From Albimonas sp041685625 (GTDB lineage: Bacteria; Pseudomonadota; Alphaproteobacteria; Rhodobacterales; Rhodobacteraceae): DNA of 57,418 nt. The notes under the pieces are model-generated. The model did no database searches, was not told the DNA's origin, and saw only the letters and a program-made list of their open reading frames with translations. The position numbers were made by a program, and so were the translations under genes. The stretch covers positions 1 to 57,418 of the forward strand of contig JAWLFJ010000010.1 in assembly GCA_041685625.1 (NCBI GenBank). Direction: 5' to 3'. Positions 41,258 to 50,812 of the stretch are shown piece after piece (position 1 is the stretch's first letter; each line of letters starts with the position of its first letter).

Positions 41258-42112
41258 GTGAGCGCCCTCGCGGCCGAGCGCGACGCCTTCGCGGCGGCGC
41301 ATCCCGAGCGGGTCGAGAGCCTCGGCGGCCGGCGCTGGGGGGTGCTCGACCTGCCGGGCGAGGGGCCGGTCCTCCTGCTCTGCCCCGGCACGCTCGGCCG
41401 GGCCGACGTGTTCTGGCGGCTGATGACGCGCCTGCGCGGCCGCGTCCGGACGCTGGCCGTCACCTATCCCGCGTCGCACGACCTCGGGGCCTGGGCGGAC
41501 GATCTGGCGCGCCTGCTCGACCGGCGCGGGATCGCACGGGCGACGGTCCTCGGCTCCTCCCTCGGCGGCTATCTGGCGCAGGTCGTCGCAGGGCGTCACG
41601 GCGAGCGGGTCGAGGCGCTGGTGGCGGCCAACACGCTTTCGGACGTCGCGCCGCTCGCGGACCGGCCGCCCTATGCCGGGGACGTCGCGCGCACGCCGCT
41701 GGCGGCGCTGCGCGAGGGCTTCGCGCGGGGCCTGCGCGCCTATGCCGAGGCCGAGCCGGACGCGGCGGAGCTGATGGCGCTTCTCCTGCAGGACGCGGAA
41801 GGGCGGATTCCGGGACGCCATCTGCGCGCCCGCATCGCGGCGTTGAAGCTGGCGCCGCCCGTGCCGAAGATCGTGGCGTCGCCGGAGCGGGTGCACGTGA
41901 TCGAATCGGAGGACGACCCGCTGATTCCGGAGCCGGTGCGCGCCGCGGTGCGGGCGCGGCTGGCGCCGGGGACCGTCTGGCGGTTCCGCAAGGGCGGGCA
42001 TTTCCCCTACGTCTCGCGGCCCGACCTCTACGCCGCGGCGGTGGAGGAGGCTCTGGGGCTGACGGCGCCGGGCGCGGGCCCCTGGGGCGGGGGCGCGCTG
42101 CGGGTGCGCTGA
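41258..42112 (+). CDS. alpha/beta hydrolase
   Basis: 284 aa from GTG 41258 (VSALAAERDAFAAAHPERVESL); ACGGAG lies just upstream, and the longer frame overlaps zapA without conservation. The core shows the oxyanion PGTLGRADVFWRL, the nucleophile elbow VLGSSLGGYLAQ with Ser, Asp in VIESEDDPLIP and the final His in GGHFPYVSRPDLY. The catalytic triad is therefore complete. The substrate is unknown. It lies 64 bp after zapA on the same strand. Confidence 0.85.
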   Translation: MSALAAERDAFAAAHPERVESLGGRRWGVLDLPGEGPVLLLCPGTLGRADVFWRLMTRLRGRVRTLAVTYPASHDLGAWADDLARLLDRRGIARATVLGSSLGGYLAQVVAGRHGERVEALVAANTLSDVAPLADRPPYAGDVARTPLAALREGFARGLRAYAEAEPDAAELMALLLQDAEGRIPGRHLRARIAALKLAPPVPKIVASPERVHVIESEDDPLIPEPVRAAVRARLAPGTVWRFRKGGHFPYVSRPDLYAAAVEEALGLTAPGAGPWGGGALRVR

Positions 42113-42196
42113 GCCGGCGGGCGGTTGACGACGCGCGCGCGGCGCCGCGTCATGCGCCCGGGGCCGAAGCGCCCCGGCGAAACGGGGAGGCGCGGC

Positions 42197-43756
42197 GTGA
42201 ACCTTGCGGAATGGCTGCTGCGGACGGCGAAGCTCAGGCCGGAGGCGCCGGCCCTGCTGCGGGGGCTGCGGACGGAGGCGGATTACGCGACCTTCGCGAC
42301 GCGGGCGGCCGGGATCGGCGGGGCGCTGACGGCGCGGGGGATCGCGCCGGGCGAGCGCGTCGCGATCTTCATGGCGAACCGCACCGAATACCTGGAGGCG
42401 CTCTACGGCTGCTTCTGGGCCGGGGTCTGCGCCGTGCCGATCAACGTCAAGCTGCATCCGAAGGAGGCGGCCTGGATCTGCGGCGACGCCGGGGCGCGGC
42501 TGGCGCTGATCTCCGACGATCCGGGCGCGCCGCTGGAGGCGGAGGCGGGCATCCCGTGCCTCAGCGTCGATTCGCCCGACTGGGCGCGGCTGCGGGCGGG
42601 GGAGGGTCGGTCCCGCCCCGTGCCGCTCGACGGCGACGCGCTGGCCTGGCTGTTCTACACCTCCGGCACGACGGGGCGGCCCAAGGGCGTGATGCTGAGC
42701 CACGGCAACGTGGTGGCGGCCTCGCTCTGCTATCCGCTCGACGTCGACGAGATCCGCGAGGGGGACTGCGCGCTCTACGCCGCGCCGGCCTCGCACGGGG
42801 CGGGGTTCTACGCGCATGTCCACGTCCGGGCCGGGCAGCGCCACTGCTTTCCGGAGAGCGGGGGGTTCGATCCGGGCGAGATCCTGGAGCTGGCGCCGGC
42901 GCTGAGCGGGGTCGGACGCGACTCGGTCAGCTTCTTCGCCGCGCCGACCATGGTGCGTCGGCTGACCGACGCGGCGCGGAGCGCGGGGGTGACGGGCGAG
43001 GGGATCCGCACGATCGTCTATGGCGGCGGGCCGATGTACGTCGCGGACCTGCTCGACGCGATCGAGGCGATGGGGCCGCGCTTCGTGCAGATCTACGGGC
43101 AGGGCGAGGCGCCGATGTGCATCTCCTCGCTGCCGCGGGGGCTGGTGATGGACCGGACGCATCCCGAGTGGCGGGAGCGGCTGGCCTCGGTCGGCGTGGC
43201 GCAGAGCTGCGCGGAGGTGAAGATCGGCGACGAGGCGGGGCGCGAGCGGCCGCTGGGCGAGACCGGGGAGATCATGGTGCGCGGGCCGCAGGTGATGCGG
43301 GGCTATTGGGGAAACCCGGAGGCCACGGCCGCGACGCTGCAGGACGGCTGGCTGCGGACCGGCGACGTCGGGCGGATGGACGCAGACGGGTTCCTGTGGC
43401 TGACGGACCGCTCCAAGGACATGATCGTCACCGGCGGCTCCAACGTCTATCCGCGGGAGGTCGAGGAGGCGATCCTCGAGCATCCGGACGTCCTCGAGGC
43501 GAGCGTGATCGGGCGCGCCAGCGCGGAGTGGGGCGAGGAGATCGTCGCCTTCGTCGCGATGCGTCCGGGGGCGGCGTTCGATCCCCGGACGCTCGACGCC
43601 TGGTGCCTCGAGCGGATCGCGCGGTTCAAGCGCCCGAAGCTGTGGCGGGCGCTGCCGGAGCTGCCGAAGAACGCCTACGGCAAGATCCTGAAGACCGAAC
43701 TGCGCGCGCGCCTCGCGGCGGAGGCGGCGATGGCGGCGGAGAGCGGGGCGGGTTGA
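42197..43756 (+). CDS. acyl-CoA synthetase (AMP-forming), second copy
   Basis: 519 aa from GTG 42197, after GGGGAGG. Motifs are the phosphate loop LFYTSGTTGRPKGVMLSHGN, IYGQGEAPM, GYWGNPEATAATLQDGWLRTGDVGRMDADGFLWLTDR, and the hinge DMIVTGGSNVYPREVEEAI. The C-terminal catalytic Lys is in NAYGKILKTELR. It is a class I ANL ligase related to long-chain or aromatic acid CoA ligases, distinct in sequence from the one at 5.5 kb. No beta-oxidation genes are adjacent, so it may act as a stand-alone scavenging ligase. Confidence 0.92.
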   Translation: MNLAEWLLRTAKLRPEAPALLRGLRTEADYATFATRAAGIGGALTARGIAPGERVAIFMANRTEYLEALYGCFWAGVCAVPINVKLHPKEAAWICGDAGARLALISDDPGAPLEAEAGIPCLSVDSPDWARLRAGEGRSRPVPLDGDALAWLFYTSGTTGRPKGVMLSHGNVVAASLCYPLDVDEIREGDCALYAAPASHGAGFYAHVHVRAGQRHCFPESGGFDPGEILELAPALSGVGRDSVSFFAAPTMVRRLTDAARSAGVTGEGIRTIVYGGGPMYVADLLDAIEAMGPRFVQIYGQGEAPMCISSLPRGLVMDRTHPEWRERLASVGVAQSCAEVKIGDEAGRERPLGETGEIMVRGPQVMRGYWGNPEATAATLQDGWLRTGDVGRMDADGFLWLTDRSKDMIVTGGSNVYPREVEEAILEHPDVLEASVIGRASAEWGEEIVAFVAMRPGAAFDPRTLDAWCLERIARFKRPKLWRALPELPKNAYGKILKTELRARLAAEAAMAAESGAG

Positions 43757-43771
43757 GCCCGCCCGCGCGGC

Positions 43772-44860
43772 TCAGGCCGCGGTGCGGCCGCGGGCGCTGT
43801 CGAGCATGAACAGCTCGGTCGCGTTCTCGGCGCTGACGTAGCCCGAGAGACCGCCGCCGGAGCCGACGATCAGCACCGCGCGGACCGGACTGTTGTAGAT
43901 CTTGTTCATGACGTCCTCCAGCGGCGCGTCGGGCTCGACGCTCTGCACCTCGGTCTCCATGAAGTCCTTCACCTGCGTCTCGACGCCGCCGGCGGCGATC
44001 GCCTGGATCAGGCCCGAGCGTGTGACCATTCCGGCGACGTTTCCGCTGCGGTCGAGGACCGGGAACTCCTGCTGGGTCGTCTGCAGCAGGAGCTGGCCCG
44101 CCCGTTCGGCGGTGTCGTCGGGCGCGAGGCTCTCGTAGCGCTCGACCATCGCGTCGCGGGCCGAGCGGCCGGAGAGGCTGGCGCGCTGGGTCTCGAAGCG
44201 GCTCTCGGATTCCGCGGCGAACAGGATGAAGATCGCGATCAGCGCCAGGAACGGATTGTAGAACAGGCCGAAGACGGCGAGCGCCACGGCGAAGGTCTGC
44301 CCGACGCGGGCGGCGTAGAAGGTCGCCGTCGCGCGGTCGAAGCGGTAGGCGAGGAGGGCGCGCAGCATCCGCCCGCCGTCGAGGGGGAAGGCCGGGATCA
44401 GGTTGAACACGACGATCACCACGTTGATCGCGGCGAGCTGGACGAGAATGGATCCGCGCGCCTGCTCGATCTCGGCCATGTCGGTGAAGTCGATGCGGGC
44501 GCCGAGGATGCCGAACAGCGCCGCGGCGATCACCACGTTCACGAGCGGGCCGGCGATGGCGACGATCAGCTCCTGACCGGGCTTGTCGGGCATCTTCTCG
44601 AGCCGCGCGAGGCCGCCGATGGGCAGGATGGTGATGTCGGGCGTGCGGATGCCGTAGCGCCTGGCGGCGAAGATGTGCCCGAACTCGTGCAGGATCACGC
44701 AGACGAAGACGAGGAGCACCAGCACGATCCCGCTGAGCGCCGCCGGGGCGCCGCCCTGCGGCCAGCTCGCCGCGGCGACCCAGATCAGCAGCAGGAAGAA
44801 GGTGAGGTGCAGGCGCAGCGTGGTGCCGGCGATGTCGAACAGTCTCACGGACCAGGACAA
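43772..44860 (-). CDS. site-2 protease family (M50) with CBS domains
   Basis: 362 aa from TTG 44860, which has GGAGGA seven bases upstream and gives the family-typical start MSWSVRLFDIAGTTLRLHLTF. An ATG at 44902 is in frame but lacks support. It has four to six membrane helices. The zinc motif HEFGH is at residues 58-62, and the third ligand Asp161 is in NLIPAFPLDGGR. Two C-terminal CBS domains follow (DTAERAGQLLLQTTQQEFPVLDRSGNVAGMV and APLEDVMNKIYNSPVRAVLIVG). It belongs to the Rip-type intramembrane metalloproteases. Its substrates, perhaps anti-sigma factors, are unknown. Confidence 0.9.
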   Translation of the reverse strand: MSWSVRLFDIAGTTLRLHLTFFLLLIWVAAASWPQGGAPAALSGIVLVLLVFVCVILHEFGHIFAARRYGIRTPDITILPIGGLARLEKMPDKPGQELIVAIAGPLVNVVIAAALFGILGARIDFTDMAEIEQARGSILVQLAAINVVIVVFNLIPAFPLDGGRMLRALLAYRFDRATATFYAARVGQTFAVALAVFGLFYNPFLALIAIFILFAAESESRFETQRASLSGRSARDAMVERYESLAPDDTAERAGQLLLQTTQQEFPVLDRSGNVAGMVTRSGLIQAIAAGGVETQVKDFMETEVQSVEPDAPLEDVMNKIYNSPVRAVLIVGSGGGLSGYVSAENATELFMLDSARGRTAA

Positions 44861-45229
44861 TGTCGATCCTCCGAGTCGGGGGGCGGGCCGCGGCGCCCGC
44901 AAGGCTTTCGCGCATGAACGAACGCACGACGGCGAGGTTCGGATCCTGCGCCGCGAGCGACCATCCGCCGCGGAACGCGTGCCGCATCGGCGCCGCCTTC
45001 GTGCGGCGGACGTGCGGCCGGCGTGGCGTCATCATAAGCCCATCGCATGTCGTTTGTCGGCACTTCGTCGGCCTTTCATGCGGCTTTCGTCGGCCTCGGA
45101 TGCCGCGCCTGTCGGGCTTTCGCGCCGACGCGGTCGGACGCGCCGGCGACGGGGCCCCGCCGCCGGCGGGGGCGGGCAGACTGCCGGAAATCGGTTTCGG
45201 AAAGGTCGACCGTCGGAGCGGAGGACCGG
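44861..45229. other. gap upstream of the protease gene
   Basis: No gene is seen. The first 40 bp hold the protease ribosome binding site. From about 45030 the sequence has short tandem GTCGGC/TCGTCGG motifs, then grades into the IS256 remnant. The open frames here are GC-driven shadows. Confidence 0.45.
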
Positions 45230-45490
45230 CGCGTTCGGTCCCGGTTCTGGATCCGGGCCGGGACAGGACGAAAGCCGGCTACCTCCGGGCGCCCGCCGTG
45301 CGACGTCTCCGGCGCGGGTCCGCCAGTCGCGATGCCGGTCGCCGTCGCGCTGCGCCGGACGCTCGGCGCACGTCGCGCCATGGTCGGCGCCCGTCTTGGC
45401 ATCGACTTCGGGTTCCGTGAACCGCTCCGCCGCGCAGCCGATCATGTCGCGAAGCCGATCGGGGTCCGCGCCCGTCTCCACCGGCGCGCG
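45230..45490 (-). pseudogene. IS256-family transposase remnant
   Basis: Minus-strand residues GADPDRLRDMIGCAAERF, then EVDAKTGADHGATCAERPAQ and RDGDRHRDWRTRAGDV, follow the N-terminal pattern of IS256/Mutator transposases (LREMIGFAAERLMELEVE..TGA.HGEKS.ER..QRNGYRDRDW.TRAGTVELRIPKLRKGSYFPGFLEP). After that, similarity is only faint (GGSRLSSCPGPDPEPG) and the catalytic DDE part is gone. Only about 80 codons survive. Confidence 0.65.
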
Positions 45491-45898
45491 ACGGTCCGTC
45501 AGGGGCTCGGTCGGGGGCGTTCCTCGGTTCCGCTCGGCCTGGCGATCCGAGCCTGCCGAGAGACCGACGACCGCCCCGAGCTACGCCCCGTCCCTCGACC
45601 GACCCGGCCGCGAAGGCGCCCCGGACGGGCGCCGACTGCCGCCTCTTCGTCACGAGGCACGCCACGCCACTGCGCTTCATCCCGCGCGCCGGGGAACTCG
45701 GAGTCTCGACGGAGGAGACGCGTGGGGCTGACGGAGCCCGAAGACGGACCGCGCCGACCTGCGTTAAGGCGAAGGAGATGCCGTGACGGGCGGGCCGCTC
45801 TCCGGTCCGACGTGCGGTGCATGCTCGGCTGGGAGCCGATTGTCGTCCTTCGGCGGCCGACCGTTCCGGTCGGCGGTGGTGAAGGGAAGGACGAACTC

Positions 45899-46350
45899 AT
45901 GGATCGCTGCGTCGGCACCGACGTCTCGCTCAACAGCTGCGCCGTCTGCGTCGTGGCGCAGTCGGGCGCCGTGGTGCGGGAGGCCGAGGTCGCCTGCGAG
46001 CCCGAGGCGCTGATCGCGCGAGGGGACGCCGAACATCGTCGGCGTCGGCCTCGAGGCCGGTCCGCTCTCGCAATGGCTGCATCGCCATGCCGCGCGGGCC
46101 GGCGGCGCTGCGCAGCGAACCGGCGCGGCCCGAGACCCGGCGGCGCCGGATCGCCCGGACGGACGAGATGTGCCGCCTCCTGATGACCGTTCCCGGCGTG
46201 TGGCCGGAGGTGGCGCTGCAGGTCAGGGCGGGATCCCACTGACCAGGCATGTCGCGGCGGTCACGCGTCGACCACGGACGGAAGCACGCCACCGGCGAAG
46301 CGGATTTCGGACGCGGACTCGGGAAACGATCGGGGCGACGGGCCGACGGA
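45899..46350 (+). pseudogene. IS110-family transposase remnant
   Basis: It starts with MDRCVGTDVSLNSCAVCVVAQSGAVVREAEVACEPEAL, the N-terminal DEDD-domain opening of IS110 transposases. A frame change near 46025 gives VGVGLEAGPLSQWLHRHAARAG. A deletion then joins RRRRIARTDEMCRLLMTVPGVWPEVALQVRAG, the IS116/IS110 C-terminal domain, and after another frame change KHATGEADFGRGLGKRSG. About two thirds of the gene is missing, so it is inactive. Confidence 0.8.
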
Positions 46351-46671
46351 TCGACCGTCATCCGCGGCGCGCCTTGCCGTGGCCGAAGGGAAGTCAAGTG
46401 CATGACTTCGCTTTGCGAAACGACGTTTGACTTGCAATCGCCCGTCACGGAAGCGCACACGGCGTCGTCTTGCCGATCTGCGTGCGAGGATCGCGGCGCA
46501 TCGGAACGGATCTTGCGGAAACGCCCGGACGATGCCCCGGCGCCGTCGTCCCCGACCGCCCGGTGCTCGAGACGATCGACGCGCGAGCCCGCCGACGCCA
46601 TGTCCCCGGCCGCGCGACCCGGCGCGCTCGCGTTCCCCGATCCATCCATCGATCCTCGATCGCGGTCCGGA
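46351..46671. other. non-coding gap
   Basis: About 320 bp between the IS110 remnant and the nucleoside phosphorylase stop. GC is slightly lower at 46380-46440 (AAGTCAAGTGCATGACTTCG with TTTGACTTGC nearby), which may include the old IS end. No gene or RNA is seen. Confidence 0.4.
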
Positions 46672-47466
46672 TCAGCCCAGCCGCGTGACGATCCGCGATA
46701 TCACCGCGAGCGCGTCGGCGGTTCCGTTCGCCTCGCCCTTTTCGAAGTCGCCGTCGACGGCGCCCATCTGGTTGGTCACGTGGGCCAGACAGATGACGGC
46801 CCGGTTCCGCGCCCGTGCGAACGCGTAGAGACCGGCCGCCTCCATCTCGACGGCGAGGACGCCGCGTGCCCGCGCCGCGGCGATGGCGGCTTCGGTCTCG
46901 CGGAACGGGGCATCGGTCGTCCAGGTCGCGCCGGCGAGCATGCGGGGGCCGTCGTCCGGCGCCCCGTCCAGCCGCGACAGAAGCCGCTCGGGAGCGAGGC
47001 TCCAGTCCGAAGGCGGAAGGTAGTGGTAGCTCGTGCCCTCGTCGCGCAGCGCCCGGTCGATCAGCATGAAATACGGCGGCGCGCCCTTCGGGGTGATCTG
47101 CCCCGACGAGGTGACGCTGATCAGCAGCTCGCAGCCCGAGGCGAACATCTCCTCGGCGACGAGCACGGCGAAGGCGGCGCCGACGGCGCAGCCGACCACG
47201 CCGATCTCGTGGCCGTCCAGATCGAACACCCACATCTCCGTGTGATAGCAGACCCAGCCTTCGTGCCGCCGCGCGCGATCCTCGGCGCGAAGCTGCCGCA
47301 CGATGTCACCGTCTGGATCGAGCAGGCAGACCTTCGGCGTCGCGACGGCCTCCGCGCCCTTCTGGCGGCGCGCCTCGCGCAACAGGCTCTCGGGCGTGAA
47401 GGCCGACGGCGCATCGTGACGCTTGTCGGCGAGGATGGGGGGGGTCTTGCCTTCCCGGGCGGTCAT
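46672..47466 (-). CDS. nucleoside phosphorylase (PNP/UDP family)
   Basis: 264 aa from ATG 47466, overlapping the stop of the upstream methyltransferase gene (ATGA). The core shows GVVGCAVGAAFAVLVAEEMFASGCELLISVTSSGQI, the phosphate/purine region, and the diagnostic VLAVEMEAAGLYAFARARN, whose Met-Glu pair binds ribose. It splits a nucleoside with phosphate to base and ribose-1-phosphate; the base preference is unclear. The first 40 residues (SLLREARRQKG, VCLLDPDGDIVRQL) are an N-terminal extension relative to classical PNPs. Confidence 0.88.
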   Translation of the reverse strand: MTAREGKTPPILADKRHDAPSAFTPESLLREARRQKGAEAVATPKVCLLDPDGDIVRQLRAEDRARRHEGWVCYHTEMWVFDLDGHEIGVVGCAVGAAFAVLVAEEMFASGCELLISVTSSGQITPKGAPPYFMLIDRALRDEGTSYHYLPPSDWSLAPERLLSRLDGAPDDGPRMLAGATWTTDAPFRETEAAIAAARARGVLAVEMEAAGLYAFARARNRAVICLAHVTNQMGAVDGDFEKGEANGTADALAVISRIVTRLG

Positions 47467-48205
47467 GACGGCTCCGTTTCGGGTCTTGTCGCGAGGGGTC
47501 CGATCGCGCTGAGGACCAGAAAGGCCGCGCCCAGCGTTGTCCAGCGCCCGAGCCATGGATCGATCGGCGCGATGGCCGTCGCGGCCCGACCGAGCGGCGG
47601 GTGGAGGACGGCTCCGGTGAGGGCGGCGTCCGCGATCCCCGCCTCGGCGGCCGGCGCGAGCGGACCGGCCCGGCTCCGGACATGCGCCGCGCGTCGGGGA
47701 TCGAAGCCGGGCCCGCCCTTCACGCGCCGCTGCGCCGCCCGGAGGGTGCAGCGCCCGAGTTCGCCCGGCATCAGGCGGCCGCCCGGCGTCGGCACGCGCA
47801 CCGTCCCGTTCGGCGGCCGGCGAGGGTCGTCCGCGAAGCGGATCGTGACGACCGAGCCGACGCGGTCGAACCGCCCGGACGGGAACGGCATGTCGCCGGC
47901 GTCGCCTTCGACCGGATCGACGCCGACGGCGGCTGCGTCGGTCCGACGGCGCGCGGCGGCGATCGTCTTCGACGAAGCGTCGAGCGCGGTCGCTTCGGCG
48001 CCGCCCTGACCCAGCCGCGTCGCCGGCGCCCCCCGTCGCCGCAGCCGACGTCGAGGATGCGCAAGCCGCGCGCCGGTCCGATCCGGCTCGGCGGCAAGCG
48101 CTTCCCGAGCGCGTCGATGACCCGGCCCGGCGTGCTGCGGCGCCGCTCGGCGTAGGTCGCCGGCAGGGCGTCGAGCGCCGGGTCGCGATCCTTCCGGTCC
48201 GACAC
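47463..48205 (-). pseudogene. class I SAM methyltransferase (UbiG-like), frameshifted
   Basis: The ATG at 48205 opens ALPATYAERRRSTPG, then GLRILDVGCGDG (motif I). At a run of six C on the plus strand (48029-48034) the frame must shift to continue as ATRLGQGGAEATALDASSKTIAAAR, then VEGDAGDMPFPSGRFDRV. Homology then runs to a stop at 47463-47465 that overlaps the phosphorylase start. The total length (743 bp) fits a 246-aa methyltransferase with a one-base gain or two-base loss. The usual EVVEHV motif is not recognisable, so either the gene is decaying or it is not UbiG. A sequencing error in the homopolymer is also possible. Confidence 0.7.
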
Positions 48206-48265
48206 GGGCCCCCGCGTCTCGGTCGCGGCGTCGGCGCAGGGCCGGACCGTGCGGGCCTCCGCCCG

Positions 48266-48619
48266 TCAGAACACCAGCACCCTGTCGGCGGCGAGCGTCG
48301 CCTCGGCGAGTTCGTCCATGCTGGAGCGGGTCGGCCCCTCCATCATGTCGCCCTCGGCGAGGCCGCGCGCATCCATGCAGGCGCCGCACATCAGCACGCG
48401 GCCGTGTGCGGCGAGGACGCGGTGGATCATGTGCTCCAGGTTGTAATGGCCTTCGGGCGTCTTCTGCCCGGCCTTGGCGCAGAGCACCGCGTCGGCCATC
48501 AGGAAGACGGCGATCTCGGCCTCGGGGTCGGTCCTGGCCAGCGCGTGGGCCGTGCGCAGCCCGTTGAAGCTGCGCTCGGTGCCGTAGGGCGGGTCGTTCA
48601 GCAGGATCAGGTGTCTCAT
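48266..48619 (-). CDS. DsrE-family protein
   Basis: 117 aa, starting in a 4-bp ATGA overlap with the MFS gene stop. It has the DsrE fold: MRHLILLNDPPYGTERSFNGLRTAHAL, then EIAVFLMADAVLCAKAGQ, VLMCGACMDARGL and ADRVLVF. The Cys pair in MCGACMDARG is in the position used for persulfide relay by DsrE/TusD-like proteins. It is the last gene of the hydroxylase-MFS-DsrE operon whose divergent regulator carries a rhodanese domain, which points to sulfane-sulfur handling. Confidence 0.9.
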   Translation of the reverse strand: MRHLILLNDPPYGTERSFNGLRTAHALARTDPEAEIAVFLMADAVLCAKAGQKTPEGHYNLEHMIHRVLAAHGRVLMCGACMDARGLAEGDMMEGPTRSSMDELAEATLAADRVLVF

Positions 48620-49920
48620 GTCGGGTCTCCCGTCGTGACCGGGTTCAGGCGGGGGTGGGTCTCCTCGGCCAGCCAGAACAGCAGGCCGCCCGAGACGAAC
48701 ATCGAGATCGCCACGAACCAGAAGGCGGCCTCGGCCGCGCCCGTCAGGCTCGCGGCGAGACCGAGGCCGAAGGCGCCGATCGCGTAGCCGAGGTCGCGCC
48801 AGAAGCGGTATATGCCGATGGCCGAGCCGCGCCAGGCGGGCGGCGTGATGTCCGCGACCGCCGCGGAGAGGTTCGGGTAGAGCAGCGCCATGCCGAACCC
48901 CGCCACGCCCGCCGAGACGGACCACCAGAGCGCGCCCGCGCCCAGCACCACCATGGCCACGCCCGCGCCGCAGATCCACATGCCGAGAACGTTCGGCCAG
49001 AACCGGCCGACATGGTCCGAGAGCCGCCCCGTGAAGAGCTGCGAGCCCCCCCAGACGAAGCCGTAGACGCCGACGATCCAGCCGACCTCGGTCAGGCTGG
49101 CGCCCTGGCCCACGAGGAAGACGGGGAACAGCGCCCAGACCAGCGCATCGACGAACTTCTCGACGAGCCCGGCCTGGGAGATCGCGAAGAGGCGGCGGTC
49201 GCGCCAGCTCATCAGCGCGAAGACCTCGCGCGTGGTGGGATGCTCGGAGACGCCCTCGGGGTAGCGCGGCAGGGATTTCGGCGGCGCGGCCTTGTGCGCG
49301 GCGGTCTCCGCCTCGGCCCAGGGAAGCGTGTCCTTGACCCAGACGACGGTGAGGACCAGCGCCAACAGGACCACGGCCATGCCGAACGCCAGCAGGCCGG
49401 TCCGCGCGCCGAGCCACTCGGCGGCATAGGCGGTCAGGATGCCGGCGATGGCGACGCCGACATAGCCGGAGAACTCGTTCAGCCCCATGGTGAGGCCGCG
49501 TTCCTCGGCCTTCGTGATGTCGAGCTTGGCGGTCTGGGTCATCGACCAGCAGAGGCCCTGGTTGACGCCGAGCAGCACCGTCGCCGCGACGATCCAGTTC
49601 CAGTCGGGCGCCGCCCAGATCATCGCCGGGATCGGCAGCGCCGCGACCCAGCCCCAGAACAGCACGCGCTTGCGTCCGATGCGCTCGGACCAGCGCCCGG
49701 CGACGAAGTTCATCACCGCCTTCACCGCGCCGAACGCCACCACGAAGGAGGCCAGCAGCAGGAAGGAGCCGCGCTCCAGCCCGAACTCGCCCTCGGCCAG
49801 CGCCGGGACGACCGTGCGGGTCATGCCGATGGCGAAGCCGACCAGCATGACCTGGATGAGCTGGTGCGAGACCTGGACGAGGTTCTCGCGGATGCCGTGC
49901 TCGAGATCGCTCGCGGTCAT
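48616..49920 (-). CDS. MFS transporter
   Basis: 434 aa from ATG 49920, overlapping the hydroxylase stop by 4 bp. Twelve hydrophobic segments are visible. The MFS motif A-like loop is VAGRWSERIGRKRVLFWGW between helices 2 and 3, and a second copy is GRLSDHVGRFWPNVLG in the second half. A hydrophilic middle loop holds KAAPPKSLPRYPEGVSEHPTTREVF. It is a drug/metabolite exporter type with unknown substrate. Its place between a lipid hydroxylase and DsrE suggests a stress- or sulfur-linked role. Confidence 0.9.
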   Translation of the reverse strand: MTASDLEHGIRENLVQVSHQLIQVMLVGFAIGMTRTVVPALAEGEFGLERGSFLLLASFVVAFGAVKAVMNFVAGRWSERIGRKRVLFWGWVAALPIPAMIWAAPDWNWIVAATVLLGVNQGLCWSMTQTAKLDITKAEERGLTMGLNEFSGYVGVAIAGILTAYAAEWLGARTGLLAFGMAVVLLALVLTVVWVKDTLPWAEAETAAHKAAPPKSLPRYPEGVSEHPTTREVFALMSWRDRRLFAISQAGLVEKFVDALVWALFPVFLVGQGASLTEVGWIVGVYGFVWGGSQLFTGRLSDHVGRFWPNVLGMWICGAGVAMVVLGAGALWWSVSAGVAGFGMALLYPNLSAAVADITPPAWRGSAIGIYRFWRDLGYAIGAFGLGLAASLTGAAEAAFWFVAISMFVSGGLLFWLAEETHPRLNPVTTGDPT

Positions 49921-50771
49921 TCGGCGGGCTCCTTGTCGGTGATGCGCGAATCGAGCGCATGGCCGCTTGCGGGGCCGCGGACGGGCTGGGTCAGCATCCG
50001 GTCGAGCCAGAGATCGCGGCGCGTTCGGAACTGCTCGATCCCGATCTCCATCCCTTCGTGCCCCCTGGCGGGCTGGGCGATGTAGGTGCCCAGAAGCCGG
50101 TCCCACCACGGCAGGTTGAAGCCGTAGTTCGAGTTGGTCTCGCGGGGGTCGACGGAATGGTGGACGCGGTGCATGTCCGGCGTCACCACGAAGAGGCGCA
50201 GCACGCGGTCGACGGGGCGCGGCAGGTCGATGTTGGCGTGGTTGAAGAGCGCGGTGGCGTTCAGGATCACCTCGAACAGCAGCACCGCGACGGCGGGCGG
50301 ACCGAGCGCCGCGACCACAGCCAGCTTGATCCCCATCGAGATCACGATTTCCACCGGGTGAAAGCGCAAGCCGGTCGTGGCGTCGAAGTCGAGATCGGCG
50401 TGGTGCATCCGGTGCAGGCGCCAGAGGCCCGGCACCGCGTGGAACATGACATGCTGGAGGTAGATCGCGAGATCCAGCAGCAGCATCGAGACCACGACCG
50501 CGACCCAGAACGGCGCATCGATGTTGTTGAACAGGCCCCAGCCGCGATCCTCGGCCATGACCGCGAGGCCGACCGCGATGATCGGGAACGAAAGCCGCAG
50601 GATGACCGTGTCGACCACGACGAGCGCGAGATTGTTGGTCCAGCGGATCACCCGAGGGATTTCCCGCCGACGCCGGGGCGCCGCCACCTCCCACAGCGCC
50701 ATCGCCACCAGAACACCCAGAAAGGCGGCAAGGCGGATGGTCGGTTCGGCGGCAAGGATGGTCTCGGACAT
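49917..50771 (-). CDS. sterol desaturase/fatty acid hydroxylase family protein
   Basis: 284 aa membrane di-iron enzyme. The eight-His signature is present: LQHVMFH (HxxxH), LHRMHH (HxxHH), RFHP with FNHAN, and HRVHHS (HxxHH). There are four or five hydrophobic segments. It hydroxylates or desaturates a lipid using oxygen. It is first in the minus-strand operon with the MFS and DsrE genes, and divergent from the ArsR-rhodanese regulator, whose probable operator lies just upstream at 50813-50838. Confidence 0.9.
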   Translation of the reverse strand: MSETILAAEPTIRLAAFLGVLVAMALWEVAAPRRRREIPRVIRWTNNLALVVVDTVILRLSFPIIAVGLAVMAEDRGWGLFNNIDAPFWVAVVVSMLLLDLAIYLQHVMFHAVPGLWRLHRMHHADLDFDATTGLRFHPVEIVISMGIKLAVVAALGPPAVAVLLFEVILNATALFNHANIDLPRPVDRVLRLFVVTPDMHRVHHSVDPRETNSNYGFNLPWWDRLLGTYIAQPARGHEGMEIGIEQFRTRRDLWLDRMLTQPVRGPASGHALDSRITDKEPAE

Positions 50772-50812
50772 GGGGGCCGGCCTCCGGACTTGCGGGTCGC
50801 GATGCGTCCGCT

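Noticed and set aside
45047..46183. 378-aa plus-strand ORF
   Set aside because: It runs through the IS256 remnant antisense and then into the IS110 remnant in one frame. Only the part from 45899 resembles a protein family.
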